From NCBI GenBank assembly GCA_035325995.1, contig DAOKYU010000001.1, positions 470,681 to 534,680 of the forward strand: a stretch of 64,000 nucleotides of DNA, given 5' to 3'. The position numbers and the translations under genes were made by a program. Position 1 is the stretch's first letter. Each line of letters begins with the position of its first letter. This DNA comes from Thermodesulfobacteriota bacterium (GTDB lineage: Bacteria > Desulfobacterota_D > UBA1144 > Nemesobacterales > UBA2774). Of the stretch, positions 25,951 to 36,895 are shown one piece after another. The notes beneath the pieces are model-generated. The model was not told the origin of the DNA. It worked only from the letters and a program-made list of their open reading frames with translations, and ran no database searches.

Positions 25951-27317
25951 GACGCTTCCGCTCCTATGTCTTTTTGTATCGCATCCGCAAGCTCGGCGGC
26001 TATCTCTTTTATAAGGGTGACGTCCTCGCCCTCGACCATGACCCTCGATATGGGCTCCGTGCCCGAGTACCTGATGTTTATGCGCCCCCTGCCCGAAAGC
26101 CTGTTTTCGTTCGAGCGGATGAGGCCGTCGAGATTTTTTATCTTGCTGAGCTCTTTACGCTCCCTTATCCTCACGTTAAGGAGGAGCTGCGGGTAAAGAT
26201 CGATTATCCTCGCAAGCTCTGAAAGCGGCCTCTCCTCCCTTTTCATTATGGCCAGCACCTGGAGCGCTGCGAGCGTGCCATCGCCGGTCGTGGTGTGGTC
26301 GAGGAAGATGATGTGCCCCGACTGCTCGCCGCCGAGGTTACACCCCCGGGCGCGCATGGCCTCGGAAACGTACCTGTCGCCGACCTCTGTCCTCACGAAA
26401 TCGACCCCCTTGTCCTTTACGAAATTCTCGAGTGCCATGTTGCTCATGAGCGTCGTGACGACGGTGTTGCCCCTGAGGCTCCCGTTCCGTATCATCTCGT
26501 CGGCGCAAATGGCTATGACCTTGTCGCCGTCTACTATGTCGCCCGCCTCGTCGCAGAATATGACCCTGTCGGCGTCGCCGTCGAGGGCTATGCCGAGGTC
26601 GGCCCCGGTTTCGAGGACTCGCTTTCTTAAAAGCTCGGGATTGAGCGAGCCGCAGTCCGTGTTTATGTTCTTCCCGTCGGGGTTTACGCCTATGGTTACG
26701 ACGTCGGCCCCGAGCTCCTGGAAGATGATGGGTGAAACCTTATACCCAGCGCCGTTCGCGCAGTCGAGGACTATTTTGACCCCCTCCAGCGTGAGGTTCT
26801 GGGGGAAGGAGTTCTTGGCGAATACGACGTATCTGCCGGGGGCGTCGTCTATCCTGTGCGCCTTGCCTATGTCGCCGGGAGAGGCCCTGAGCCGGTTGCT
26901 CTCGCCGTTCTGCATGAGCTCCTCGATGCGGATTTCTTCCTCGTCCGGGAGCTTGTACCCGTACCTGTCGAATATCTTTATGCCGTTGTCTTCGTAGGGG
27001 TTGTGCGAGGCCGAGATCACTATGCCCGCGTCGGCGCGCATGCTCTGCGTGATGAAGGCTATCGCCGGGGTCGGCAGCGGCCCCACGAGGAGCACGTCCA
27101 CGCCCATGGCCGCTATGCCCGCGGAGAGGGCCTGCTCGAAGATGTATCCCGAGAGCCTCGTGTCCTTGCCTATGACTATCTTGAGCGGGTGCGGGCCCTT
27201 TGTCCGCTGCTTTAGAAGATAAGCGAGCGCCTTGCCGAGCCTGAGGCTCATCTCGGGCGTCATGGGCTCCTGGTTCGCTACGCCTCTTATCCCGTCCGTT
27301 CCGAAAAGTCTTTTCAT
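25947..27317 (-). CDS. glmM: Phosphoglucosamine mutase
   Basis: About 456 aa. It converts glucosamine 6-phosphate to glucosamine 1-phosphate for peptidoglycan and LPS. Start MKRLFGTDGIRGVAN matches the family; the active-site phosphoserine is in GIVISASHNPYEDNGIKIF, the metal loop is LDGDADR, and the C-terminal phosphate-binding loop is RYSGTEP. An ATG 33 nt upstream (27350), with a weak GGGCGG before it, would add 11 residues; the family N-terminus favours 27317. It follows cdaA-cdaR as in Firmicutes, where GlmM contacts and restrains CdaA. Confidence 0.95.
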   Translation of the reverse strand: MKRLFGTDGIRGVANQEPMTPEMSLRLGKALAYLLKQRTKGPHPLKIVIGKDTRLSGYIFEQALSAGIAAMGVDVLLVGPLPTPAIAFITQSMRADAGIVISASHNPYEDNGIKIFDRYGYKLPDEEEIRIEELMQNGESNRLRASPGDIGKAHRIDDAPGRYVVFAKNSFPQNLTLEGVKIVLDCANGAGYKVSPIIFQELGADVVTIGVNPDGKNINTDCGSLNPELLRKRVLETGADLGIALDGDADRVIFCDEAGDIVDGDKVIAICADEMIRNGSLRGNTVVTTLMSNMALENFVKDKGVDFVRTEVGDRYVSEAMRARGCNLGGEQSGHIIFLDHTTTGDGTLAALQVLAIMKREERPLSELARIIDLYPQLLLNVRIRERKELSKIKNLDGLIRSNENRLSGRGRINIRYSGTEPISRVMVEGEDVTLIKEIAAELADAIQKDIGAEAS

Positions 27318-27359
27318 CTTATTATCGCTCAAAATTCCTCGTTCCTCCATAATTCCGCC

Positions 27360-28337
27360 CTAATTCAGCCTGACGTTGATTGTCCTCGGCGACTGCTTCG
27401 TCATCTTGAGCACCCCCTTGTGCGGGTACTCGACGTTAACGTCGAGCTTGTAGGTCTTCTTGCCCCCGTCCTCCGTTATACCGGAGCCGTCCACGTATAA
27501 TTCTATATCCTTACTGTTGAGTTTGTTAATTATGCTGTAGGGGCCTTCGAACGCGATCTCCGTCTCTACGTTGCCCTCCGTTTCATAATCTAGATTGCCG
27601 AAATTGACGAAGTTGATGTCGAGGTTGTTAAACTCCTTTTCGAGGATGGTTTCCTTGAGGCCCACCGTGACGCGCGCTGTATTCCGCCCGAGTATGTTAA
27701 CGAGAGAGTAGGGGGTCCTGAGGGGTATTTCGACCGAAAAACTCGACTTTTCCCCTTCGAGGGATATGAGGTCGCCGCCGATATCCTTGATCTTCTCAAG
27801 AAGGGACGAGGGGCCGCTTATCCTGACCCGGGCCGGGGAGACCTCGGGCTCTCCCACGATTTCGTACCCCGTGTCCGGGGGGCCGATTTTAGGAGTGACC
27901 GCGACTTCCTTCTGCGCGAGCTTGTCGAGCTCTATCCTGATCTCGGACGGGCTGACGCCCGTTACCTGTACGTCCCTCGGGGGGATTATCATGTCGGTCC
28001 TTATTTCGAAGATGGACGCCCCCTCGCTCACGTTGGACAGATCTATCGTAAACACCATGTCGTCCGGAGAAACGGACGAGAGCTGGCTCCTCGGCCCGCG
28101 CGCGCGGATGTTGAGCTTTTCAGGAGGGTTGTTCAGGACGACGAGCCCCGGCGGGAGATTCGTATAATTTATGTCTATCGCAACGTTCTTTTCGACGTCG
28201 TGCTGGAGATTGGCCACGAGCCATAACGATATGGCGATGAGAAGGGCGAGCACCTTCTTGCCCCAGTCTTTATATATGGGTTCCCTTTCGCGGTCGCCCG
28301 CGCCGTAGGCCTCTCTTTTTTTTATCCAGCGTTTCAT
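27360..28337 (-). CDS. cdaR: YbbR-domain protein, CdaR-type regulator of CdaA
   Basis: 325 aa. One N-terminal membrane segment (KVLALLIAISLWLVANL) is followed by several YbbR beta domains, recognisable by repeated patterns such as LVVLNNPPEKLNIRARGPRS and VTGVSPSEIRIELD. In Gram-positive bacteria CdaR sits outside the membrane and modulates the diadenylate cyclase CdaA. The gene starts 7 nt after cdaA on the same strand, and glmM follows. Confidence 0.9.
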   Translation of the reverse strand: MKRWIKKREAYGAGDREREPIYKDWGKKVLALLIAISLWLVANLQHDVEKNVAIDINYTNLPPGLVVLNNPPEKLNIRARGPRSQLSSVSPDDMVFTIDLSNVSEGASIFEIRTDMIIPPRDVQVTGVSPSEIRIELDKLAQKEVAVTPKIGPPDTGYEIVGEPEVSPARVRISGPSSLLEKIKDIGGDLISLEGEKSSFSVEIPLRTPYSLVNILGRNTARVTVGLKETILEKEFNNLDINFVNFGNLDYETEGNVETEIAFEGPYSIINKLNSKDIELYVDGSGITEDGGKKTYKLDVNVEYPHKGVLKMTKQSPRTINVRLN

Positions 28338-28344
28338 GGAGTGC

Positions 28345-29175
28345 TTAAAGGTTCTTGTCCTCGCCCTCCTCCTTGTGAATGAGCCTGTTTACGAGCCCGG
28401 ATTTTTTCGCCGTAGGCCTCTTTATGTCGAGTGCGTCCATAAGCCTGTTGTGGAGCGAAGTCGCGTCGAGGCCGCGGGTTATTTCGCCGCCTATGGCGAG
28501 GGATATATTGCCCGTTTCCTCGGAGACTACTATGACGACGGCGTCAGTCTCGGACGAGAGCCCGAGCGCCGCCCTGTGCCGCGTGCCGAGCTCCCTTTCG
28601 AGGTCGGGGTCGGTCGTCAGCGGGAAGAACGAGCCCGCCGAGATTATCCTGTTCCCGACTATTATGATCCCGCCGTCGTGAAGCGGCGACGAGGGGTTGA
28701 ATATGCTGATTATGAGCTCTCTCGAAACGAGCGCGTCCACCCTCATCCCTATTTCGATGTAGTCCGAAAGGGTCTGGTTGCGCTCTATGGCCATGAGTGC
28801 GCCTATGTACCTGTTGGCGAGGTAGCTCGAGGCCTTGACCACTTCTTCGAGGTATTGCTCTTTAGATTTCACGGGTGACATCTTCAGCAGAAACGGCCGA
28901 CGTCCGAGGGCGGCGAGCCCCCTCCGAATGTCGTTCTGGAATATGATAACGACTATGAGGATTATCGAGCCCAGGAACTGCCCGAGTATCCAGTTGAGCG
29001 TAAAGAGCCCGCGCTGGGAGACGTAGTAGAGGACGACGAGGAGAACGAAGCCGAAGAGCACCTGGAGCGCCCTCGTCCCCTCGAGCATGCGGAGCACGTA
29101 GTAGATGATGAACGCCACGAGCAGTATGTCGAGCGTGTCCCACACGTACCTGTAATTTAATATAGCGTCGAACAT
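28345..29175 (-). CDS. cdaA: Diadenylate cyclase CdaA (c-di-AMP synthase, DAC domain)
   Basis: 276 aa. Three N-terminal hydrophobic segments (WDTLDILLVAFIIYYVL, ALQVLFGFVLLVVLYYV, FLGSIILIVVIIF) precede the DAC (DisA-N) domain. The domain shows SPLHDGGIIIVGNRI and GTRHRAALGLS, equivalents of the DGA and RHR motifs that bind ATP. The usual DGA reads DGG here, a conservative change whose effect is unknown. It makes cyclic di-AMP, which controls osmolyte and potassium balance and wall homeostasis. Context cdaA-cdaR-glmM is the classic arrangement. Confidence 0.94.
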   Translation of the reverse strand: MFDAILNYRYVWDTLDILLVAFIIYYVLRMLEGTRALQVLFGFVLLVVLYYVSQRGLFTLNWILGQFLGSIILIVVIIFQNDIRRGLAALGRRPFLLKMSPVKSKEQYLEEVVKASSYLANRYIGALMAIERNQTLSDYIEIGMRVDALVSRELIISIFNPSSPLHDGGIIIVGNRIISAGSFFPLTTDPDLERELGTRHRAALGLSSETDAVVIVVSEETGNISLAIGGEITRGLDATSLHNRLMDALDIKRPTAKKSGLVNRLIHKEEGEDKNL

Positions 29176-29236
29176 CTTTTATTCCCGGCGGCGGCTTCCT
29201 CTCCTCGAGCCTCGCGCCCGGGTCGCCTCTGCGGAT

Positions 29237-30154
29237 TTAATTTACATTCTTAACTGCGTCGGCCATCAGCACAATCTTTTTCATGCAGCCTACGTCGTGC
29301 ACCCTCACTATGGAAGCCCCGTTCATTATCCCTATGGCGACCGTGGCGGCCGTGCCCTCGAGCCTGTTTCCGGAAGGGTCTTCCGTGACCGCCCCGATGA
29401 AGGACTTGTGCGACGTGCCGATGAGAATGGGCCTTCCGAGCTCGCGGAACCTCGCCAGCTCCTTAAGGAGCGTAAGGTTCTGTGCGGCTGTCTTTCCGAA
29501 CCCGAACCCGGGATCGACGATGATATTCTCTTCCGGGACGCCGGCGGCGGTGGCCTTCCGGATCGATTCATCGAGGGATCTTATTATGTCGTCTACGAGG
29601 GATACGTATCCCGTTTTTTCCTGCATGTCGCGCGGGCGTGAGGACGTGTGCATGAGGACCATCGCCGCCCCGTATTCGGCGGCGGCCCCGGCCACGCCCG
29701 CGCCGAACTTGAGCCCGCTTATGTCGTTTACAATGGAGGCCCCTTCGGCGAGCGCCGCCCGGGCGACCCCGGGCTTGGTCGTGTCTATGGAGAGCGGGGT
29801 GTCGAGCCGCTTCCGTATCCCGCGTATCACGGGCACGACCCGCGCCAGCTCTTCTTCCTCGGAGACCCCTTCGGAGCCGGGCCTCGTCGATTCCCCGCCG
29901 ATGTCTATGATGTCGGCCCCTTCCTCGGCCATCCTCTCGGCGCGCCTGAGGGCGGCGTCCGTCGAACTGTATTTACCGCCGTCGTGAAAGGAGTCGGGGG
30001 TTACGTTGAGGACCCCCATTATAAGTGTCCGTTCGCCAAGGGGCAGGGCTTTCCCGCGGAGTGAAAGAAGATTATGAGATTTTTTGGGTAAGCTTCCGTC
30101 GTTATTTGAAACTGTGTCGATAGGAGTGCTGGTTCCTGAATGTGTTCTCAGCAT
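29237..30154 (-). CDS. folP: Dihydropteroate synthase
   Basis: About 305 aa. It condenses p-aminobenzoate with the pterin pyrophosphate in folate synthesis. Motifs: LIMGVLNVTPDSFHDGGKY, IIDIGGESTRPGSEGV, SIDTTKPGVARAAL, VNDISGLKFG, IVDPGFGFGKT and RVHDVG. The start is uncertain: the frame is open to a TTG at 30229, an ATG lies at 30154, and neither has a clear Shine-Dalgarno. I take 30154 because family members have 20-50 residues before the LMGxLNVTPDSF motif. It lies between ftsH and cdaA. Confidence 0.92.
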   Translation of the reverse strand: MLRTHSGTSTPIDTVSNNDGSLPKKSHNLLSLRGKALPLGERTLIMGVLNVTPDSFHDGGKYSSTDAALRRAERMAEEGADIIDIGGESTRPGSEGVSEEEELARVVPVIRGIRKRLDTPLSIDTTKPGVARAALAEGASIVNDISGLKFGAGVAGAAAEYGAAMVLMHTSSRPRDMQEKTGYVSLVDDIIRSLDESIRKATAAGVPEENIIVDPGFGFGKTAAQNLTLLKELARFRELGRPILIGTSHKSFIGAVTEDPSGNRLEGTAATVAIGIMNGASIVRVHDVGCMKKIVLMADAVKNVN

Positions 30155-30275
30155 AAGAGTCCGGATTCCGGCCGATGTGGCGCGTGTTCGAGATACAGGG
30201 GAACTCCGCGCCCGGAACGCTTCATTCAAAAAATTATACGCTATTATAAAACGGACGGTTACCGCCCGGCAAAAT

Positions 30276-32168
<1,893 letters not shown>

Positions 32169-32180
32169 TCGTACCTCAGT

Positions 32181-32247
32181 TTAGTTGAAATTGATTGCAG
32201 AATTATACTAAAGTATGTTAGCACATGAAGGCAGTGTTTTCAACTAA
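32181..32247 (-). promoter_or_regulatory. ftsH promoter region flanked by perfect 10-bp inverted repeats
   Basis: TTAGTTGAAA at 32181-32190 and its exact reverse complement TTTCAACTAA at 32238-32247 frame the region. On the minus strand TTGAAA (32243-32238), 17 nt, TAACAT (32220-32215) is a plausible sigma-70 promoter; a TATAAT (32207-32202) is an alternative -10. The distal repeat contains the -35 element itself, so a protein bound to both arms could cover the promoter. Confidence 0.5.
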
Positions 32248-32299
32248 GATTCCGTAATTATGAAGCATGATTACATTATATAAAGGGTTGATTTTCACG

Positions 32300-33295
32300 T
32301 CACCCGAAAAGCCCCGTGCTGAGATATCTTTCCCCCGTGTCGCAGAACATGGTCACTACCTGTTTTCCCTTGCCGAGCCTCCCGGCAAGCATGAGCGCCC
32401 CGGCGCACGCCGCGCCGGAGGATATTCCGACCAGGAGGCCCTCGCGTTTCGCGAGCTCTCTCGTGAGCCTCCGGGCCTCTTCGGTGCTGACTCTTATTAC
32501 TTCGTCGTAGATACTCCTGTCTAGCGTCGCCGGGATGAAGCCGTGGCCGATCCCCACGATATCGTGCGCTCCGGGCTCGCCCCCCGAAAGTATGGGCGAC
32601 TCCTCGGGCTCGACAGCGGCGATTATAACGTCCGGGTTCTCTTTTTTTAATGCCTCTCCGACGCCTGTTACCGTGCCCCCCGTGCCTACGCCGGCAACGA
32701 ACGCGTCTATGACGCCCGGCACCTGCTCCATAATCTCGGGCCCCGTGTGGAGCCTGTGGGTCTCGGGGTTTTCCCGGTTCGCGAAGTGGTGGGGTATGAA
32801 AGCGCCCGGGATTTCGGCCGCTACCTCCTCGGCCCTTACGAGCGAGTCTTCCATCTGGCCCGCCGGAACGAGGACGACCTCGGCCCCGTATGCCGAGAGG
32901 GTCTGTCTCCTTTCGAGGCTCATGTCGTCGGGGGCCGTGAGTACGAGCCTGTATCCCTTCACCGCGCACACGAGCGCGAGCCCTATGCCGGTGTTGCCCG
33001 TCGTGGCCTCTACTATTACGCTCCGTCCGGGCTCGATGAGCCCCTCTTCCTCGGCCTTGTTCAGCATGGCGAGCGAAATACGCTCCTTCATGCTCCCGGC
33101 CGGGTTCAGGCTCTCGAGCTTGGCCCATATGTCGGCCGAGCCTTCGGGCACGACGTTCCTCAGCCTTACGACGGGCGTACTCCCAATGAGGGATAGTATG
33201 TTATCTACTACCAGATTCCCTATTTTTCCATCTCCCCGGGATGTGTATTTGCCTGGAAGTTCTGTTTCCGGCGCTGCCTTGTAGTCAAGCTCCAT
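32300..33295 (-). CDS. Cysteine synthase (O-acetylserine sulfhydrylase), PLP-dependent
   Basis: 331 aa, fold-type II PLP enzyme. The PLP lysine is at position 70 in LNPAGSMKERISLAM, the substrate loop is ATTGNTGIGLA (canonical TSGNTG), the phosphate-binding glycine loop is GVGTGGTVTG, and HHFANRENPETH aligns with the CysK loop. It is about 28 residues longer at the N-terminus than CysK, which has its lysine near position 42. It could instead be a CysM or cystathionine beta-synthase-like member. No Shine-Dalgarno precedes the ATG; a GATAAT directly abuts it. A 62-codon ORF ends 13 nt upstream. Confidence 0.9.
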   Translation of the reverse strand: MELDYKAAPETELPGKYTSRGDGKIGNLVVDNILSLIGSTPVVRLRNVVPEGSADIWAKLESLNPAGSMKERISLAMLNKAEEEGLIEPGRSVIVEATTGNTGIGLALVCAVKGYRLVLTAPDDMSLERRQTLSAYGAEVVLVPAGQMEDSLVRAEEVAAEIPGAFIPHHFANRENPETHRLHTGPEIMEQVPGVIDAFVAGVGTGGTVTGVGEALKKENPDVIIAAVEPEESPILSGGEPGAHDIVGIGHGFIPATLDRSIYDEVIRVSTEEARRLTRELAKREGLLVGISSGAACAGALMLAGRLGKGKQVVTMFCDTGERYLSTGLFG

Positions 33296-33308
33296 ATTAT
33301 CTAACCGT

Positions 33309-33497
33309 CTAAAAAATCAGGTCGGATATCTCGGTGAAAGCAGCGCTGTTTTTCTGGCGGATTGTTGTCAATATCTGCTTTATGGGCTCCCAGGCGGCTT
33401 CGGGTTTCCTGATCTCGTTCTTCAGCTTGAGCAAAAGGCCCTTGAGCTCCTGGTCTTCCATTTTCCTTATGTACGAATCCAGCGTTTCTTCTTCCAT
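33309..33497 (-). CDS. Small hypothetical helical protein upstream of cysteine synthase
   Basis: 62 aa, charged and predicted all-helical (MEEETLDSYIRKMEDQEL at the start). No family recognised. It ends 13 nt before the cysteine synthase start and is probably co-transcribed with it. A candidate promoter TAAACA, 17 nt, TAATAT lies just upstream, leaving a leader of only about 9 nt without a Shine-Dalgarno. Its codon use looks like that of neighbouring genes, which supports it being real, but it could be an untranslated leader. Confidence 0.5.
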   Translation of the reverse strand: MEEETLDSYIRKMEDQELKGLLLKLKNEIRKPEAAWEPIKQILTTIRQKNSAAFTEISDLIF

Positions 33498-33627
33498 TTT
33501 ATTAGCTTATCGAATATTAGTCCAGTTTGAAAATCATGTTTAATTAATGTTTACGGCTCAGGTATAATTATCCTCAATTATTAAAAAGTCAATCTGTAAG
33601 CCGCCTCCAGGGGGATGAGCCTGGCCA

Positions 33628-36357
33628 ATGGCTAAAAAAAAGAAAGTAAAATTTAAAACAAAGCGCACAAAAAGCAAGCTCCTTGCCTTCCTGTTCCTGA
33701 GCTTTTTCATACTGCTCACGGCGGCGGCGCTCGTTATCTACGGGGGCTACCTCTACTACACGCGCGACCTCCCGGACTTCAGGGCGGTGACCGGTTACAA
33801 GCCCAAGCTCATAACCGAGGTCTATTCGTCCGACGGCACGCTCATCGCCGAGTTCGCCGCCGAGCGGAGGAAGCTCATCGCCTACGAGGACATCCCGCCC
33901 CAGGTTATAGAGGCGTTCATCGCTATCGAGGACAGGCGCTTTTTCGAGCACGAGGGCGTCGATATAAAAAGCATCCTCGGCGCCGTGTTCGAGAACATCC
34001 AGGAGGGCGACTGGGTGAGGGGCGCGAGCACCATAACCCAGCAGGTCATAAAGAACATCATCCTCACGCCCGAAAGGACGATGACCCGAAAGATAAAGGA
34101 GGCGATACTCGCCCACAGGATAGAAAACAACCTTTCGAAGCAGGAAATACTTTACCTGTACCTTAACCACATATACCTCGCCGACGGGAACTACGGCATC
34201 GAGGCCGCGAGCAGGTCTTATTTCGGCAAGCCCGCCCGCGACATGACGCTCGCCGAGGCCGCTCTCCTCGCGGGGCTCCCGAAAAAGCCCGAGTATTTCT
34301 CGCCGCGAAAGCACCTCGACAGGGCAATAGAAAGGCAGAAGCTCGTCCTCAGCAAGATGGAGGAGGCGGGGTTCATCACGAGGGACGAGCGGTTCGACGC
34401 GCTCGACCGGGGGATAAAGATAGTCCCCAAACAGAGGATCAATAACGACATAGCGCCTTATTTCGTAGAGCACGTGAGGAGATACCTCCAGGACAAGGTC
34501 GGCGTAAAGGACTTTATAAACGGCGGGTACACGGTATTCACGACCCTCGACATAGACCTTAACCTCGAAGCGCAGTGGGCTTTGAGGAGGGGGATACTCG
34601 ACGTCGAAGCGCGGCACGGGAGGAAGGTGGTGTCGAGGAGCCTCGGAAGCGCGGGCGAGATAAGGAAGTTCAGGGACAAGCAGGGCATAAAGGGCGTTCA
34701 GACGGGCGAGGTGTACGAGGCCGTCGTCACGAGGGTGGTTAACGTCGACGACCCCGGGCCCGCCAGGAAATCCAAAAAAGACGATAAGCCGGCGAAGGAA
34801 GAGACGGCGAGGCCCGTATACAACGCGCGCCTCGGCATAGGCGACGTCGAAGGCAGGCTTATCTTCGCCGTGAGCTCGCCTTACGGAAAGGCCGTGCCCG
34901 GATTCGATACGACCTATTCGAAGAAGTACGCCCCGGCGGGCGGATACGACGGCGTCAGCCTCTCGCCCGTGGAGCTCAAGGTCGGGGACGTCGTGAAGGT
35001 CCTCGCGAAAGAGACGCCGGACGGCGGGTTCGATTATTCGCTCGCGATAGAGCCGATAACGCAGGGCGCTCTTATCTCCATGGAATCGACGGGGAAGATA
35101 AGGGCTATGGCCGGCGGATACGATTTCGATCAGTCGCAGTTTAACCGCACCATGCAGGCTCTAAGGCAGCCGGGCTCGTCGTTTAAGCCCATGATATATT
35201 CGGCGGCGCTCGACAAGGGATACACGGAAACGTCGATACTATACGACATGCCGGTCGTCGTTAAGGACTGGGCTCCCCAGAACTACGACGGCTCGTTCGA
35301 CGGGCCGATGCTCCTCAGAAAGGCGCTGGCCAAGTCCCGTAACCTCGCCACTATCAGGCTGATAATGGACATCGATCCGAAGTACGCCGCCAAGTACGCG
35401 AAGAACTTCGGGTTTGTCTCGAAGCTGAATCCCTATCCCTCGCTCGCGCTTGGCGGGTCGGAAGTGAGGGTCGTCGAGATGGCCAGGGCCTTTAACGTGT
35501 TCGCGAGCGGGGGGAAGCTCGTCGAGCCCCAGTTCATACTCCGCATATACGACAGGAACGGAATAATAATAGAGGACAATACCGGCGGGAAATTCCTCTC
35601 CAGGGAAGAGGCGCTCAAGGTCGAGAGGGAGAACGCGCGGCTCGAGGTTCTCAACGAAATCGCCCGGAAGGCGGGACGCGGCAGCGTCGAGACGCCCGAG
35701 TATATAAAGGAAGAGGAGCTCACGCGTAAGACCGCGCCCGAGCCGGACAAGTACGCTTTCCTCTCGCCGGACGAATTCCTCGAGCTTATAAAAAGCGGGG
35801 CCGCGGACTTCACCTCACCAGGAAACGCCAAACAGACGCTCAGCCCCGAAACGGCCTTTATAATGACCGATCTTCTCCAGGCCGTGGTCAGCGAAGGGAC
35901 GGGCAGGAGGGCGCTCAAGCTCACGTCGCTCGCGCCACTTGCGGGCAAGACGGGCACGACGAACGACTTCACCGACGCCTGGTTCGTCGGGTTCAGCCCG
36001 AGGATCACGACGGCGGTGTGGGTAGGAAGGGACGACCACAAGCCGCTCGGTAAAAAAGAGTCGGGCTCGTTGGCGGCTCTCCCGATATGGATAGATTATA
36101 TGGAGGACGCGCTCGCCAAATACCCGGGCGGCTCCTTCAAGCAGCCGTCGGGAATAAAGGTCGTAAGCACCCCTTACGGCAGCATCCCCTACAGCCTGGA
36201 TTCTCTCAGGCACAACGTCATAGATTCCATACGCGACAGCGTCATGATAAACGGGCAGGAGATGATAAAGAGCCCCGAGGGCATCTACTACCCGGCCGAT
36301 TACGAGAAAGGAAAGAGCGAGTCCGAAACCGAAATCGACTTCCTCATGAGGAACTAA
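33628..36357 (+). CDS. Penicillin-binding protein 1A (bifunctional glycosyltransferase/transpeptidase)
   Basis: 909 aa. A basic N-terminal tail and one membrane helix (FLFLSFFILLTAAALVIYG) lead into the GT51 glycosyltransferase domain (FIAIEDRRFFEHEGVD, GASTITQQVIKN, RKIKEAILAHRIE). A central OB-like insertion (about 330-470) precedes the transpeptidase domain with SSFK at 517-520 and KTGTT at 774-778. It polymerises and crosslinks peptidoglycan in the periplasm. The ATG lies 13 nt after AGGGGG; a six-codon frame starting at 33615 overlaps it. TATAAT at 33563-33568 is a possible -10. Very long for the family but in the PBP1A range. Confidence 0.95.
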   Translation: MAKKKKVKFKTKRTKSKLLAFLFLSFFILLTAAALVIYGGYLYYTRDLPDFRAVTGYKPKLITEVYSSDGTLIAEFAAERRKLIAYEDIPPQVIEAFIAIEDRRFFEHEGVDIKSILGAVFENIQEGDWVRGASTITQQVIKNIILTPERTMTRKIKEAILAHRIENNLSKQEILYLYLNHIYLADGNYGIEAASRSYFGKPARDMTLAEAALLAGLPKKPEYFSPRKHLDRAIERQKLVLSKMEEAGFITRDERFDALDRGIKIVPKQRINNDIAPYFVEHVRRYLQDKVGVKDFINGGYTVFTTLDIDLNLEAQWALRRGILDVEARHGRKVVSRSLGSAGEIRKFRDKQGIKGVQTGEVYEAVVTRVVNVDDPGPARKSKKDDKPAKEETARPVYNARLGIGDVEGRLIFAVSSPYGKAVPGFDTTYSKKYAPAGGYDGVSLSPVELKVGDVVKVLAKETPDGGFDYSLAIEPITQGALISMESTGKIRAMAGGYDFDQSQFNRTMQALRQPGSSFKPMIYSAALDKGYTETSILYDMPVVVKDWAPQNYDGSFDGPMLLRKALAKSRNLATIRLIMDIDPKYAAKYAKNFGFVSKLNPYPSLALGGSEVRVVEMARAFNVFASGGKLVEPQFILRIYDRNGIIIEDNTGGKFLSREEALKVERENARLEVLNEIARKAGRGSVETPEYIKEEELTRKTAPEPDKYAFLSPDEFLELIKSGAADFTSPGNAKQTLSPETAFIMTDLLQAVVSEGTGRRALKLTSLAPLAGKTGTTNDFTDAWFVGFSPRITTAVWVGRDDHKPLGKKESGSLAALPIWIDYMEDALAKYPGGSFKQPSGIKVVSTPYGSIPYSLDSLRHNVIDSIRDSVMINGQEMIKSPEGIYYPADYEKGKSESETEIDFLMRN

Positions 36358-36878
36358 TCCAGGCTCACGAGTCCGAGTATCCCGGCGAATTTTTTGTCGC
36401 CGATCCCATTTACTTCTATGAGCTCCGAAACCGACGTGAAGCCGCCGTTTTCTTCCCTGTAGGAGATTATACGTCCGGCGAGCTCTTCGCCTATGCCCGG
36501 AAGTGCCGCGAGGTCGGAAGGCCCGGCGGAGTTGAGGCCTATCGGTACGCCGAGGGATATGCTCCTCGCGCCGCTTATCCTTCCGTAGCCTGCCGGCGAG
36601 CCGTCCGCCAGCACTACTTTAACGCCGCTTTTTATCTCTTTTTCAATGCCGTATTCAGCGCGGAATTCGCTGATTTCGGAAGGGCCCTTGAGGACGTGAA
36701 CTACTGCGGAGCCCTGGTCTTCGACCTCGACGTAAATATTGCCCGGCGACTTAATTCCACGGACAGGGTAGGGGGCGTCTCCCCCGTAAACCGAGGCTAC
36801 GTAATAAACGAGGCTGAGGAGTGCGAGATATAAGATGGAATTTCGTCCGCCGCGGCGGCGATTCGTTTTGCCCGGCAT
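36354..36878 (-). CDS. ComEA-like helix-hairpin-helix protein with N-terminal membrane anchor
   Basis: 174 aa. A basic N-terminus and one hydrophobic segment (ILYLALLSLVYYVASVYGG) are followed by a SLBB-like beta region (about 45-105). The C-terminus has two helix-hairpin-helix motifs, DLAALPGIGEELAGRIISYR and LIEVNGIGDKKFAGILGL. Such proteins bind double-stranded DNA outside the membrane during natural transformation; others serve unknown roles. Its stop overlaps the convergent PBP1A stop by four bases. No other competence genes are in the window. Confidence 0.85.
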   Translation of the reverse strand: MPGKTNRRRGGRNSILYLALLSLVYYVASVYGGDAPYPVRGIKSPGNIYVEVEDQGSAVVHVLKGPSEISEFRAEYGIEKEIKSGVKVVLADGSPAGYGRISGARSISLGVPIGLNSAGPSDLAALPGIGEELAGRIISYREENGGFTSVSELIEVNGIGDKKFAGILGLVSLD

Positions 36879-36895
36879 TCTGTCTCCTGCGGCGG

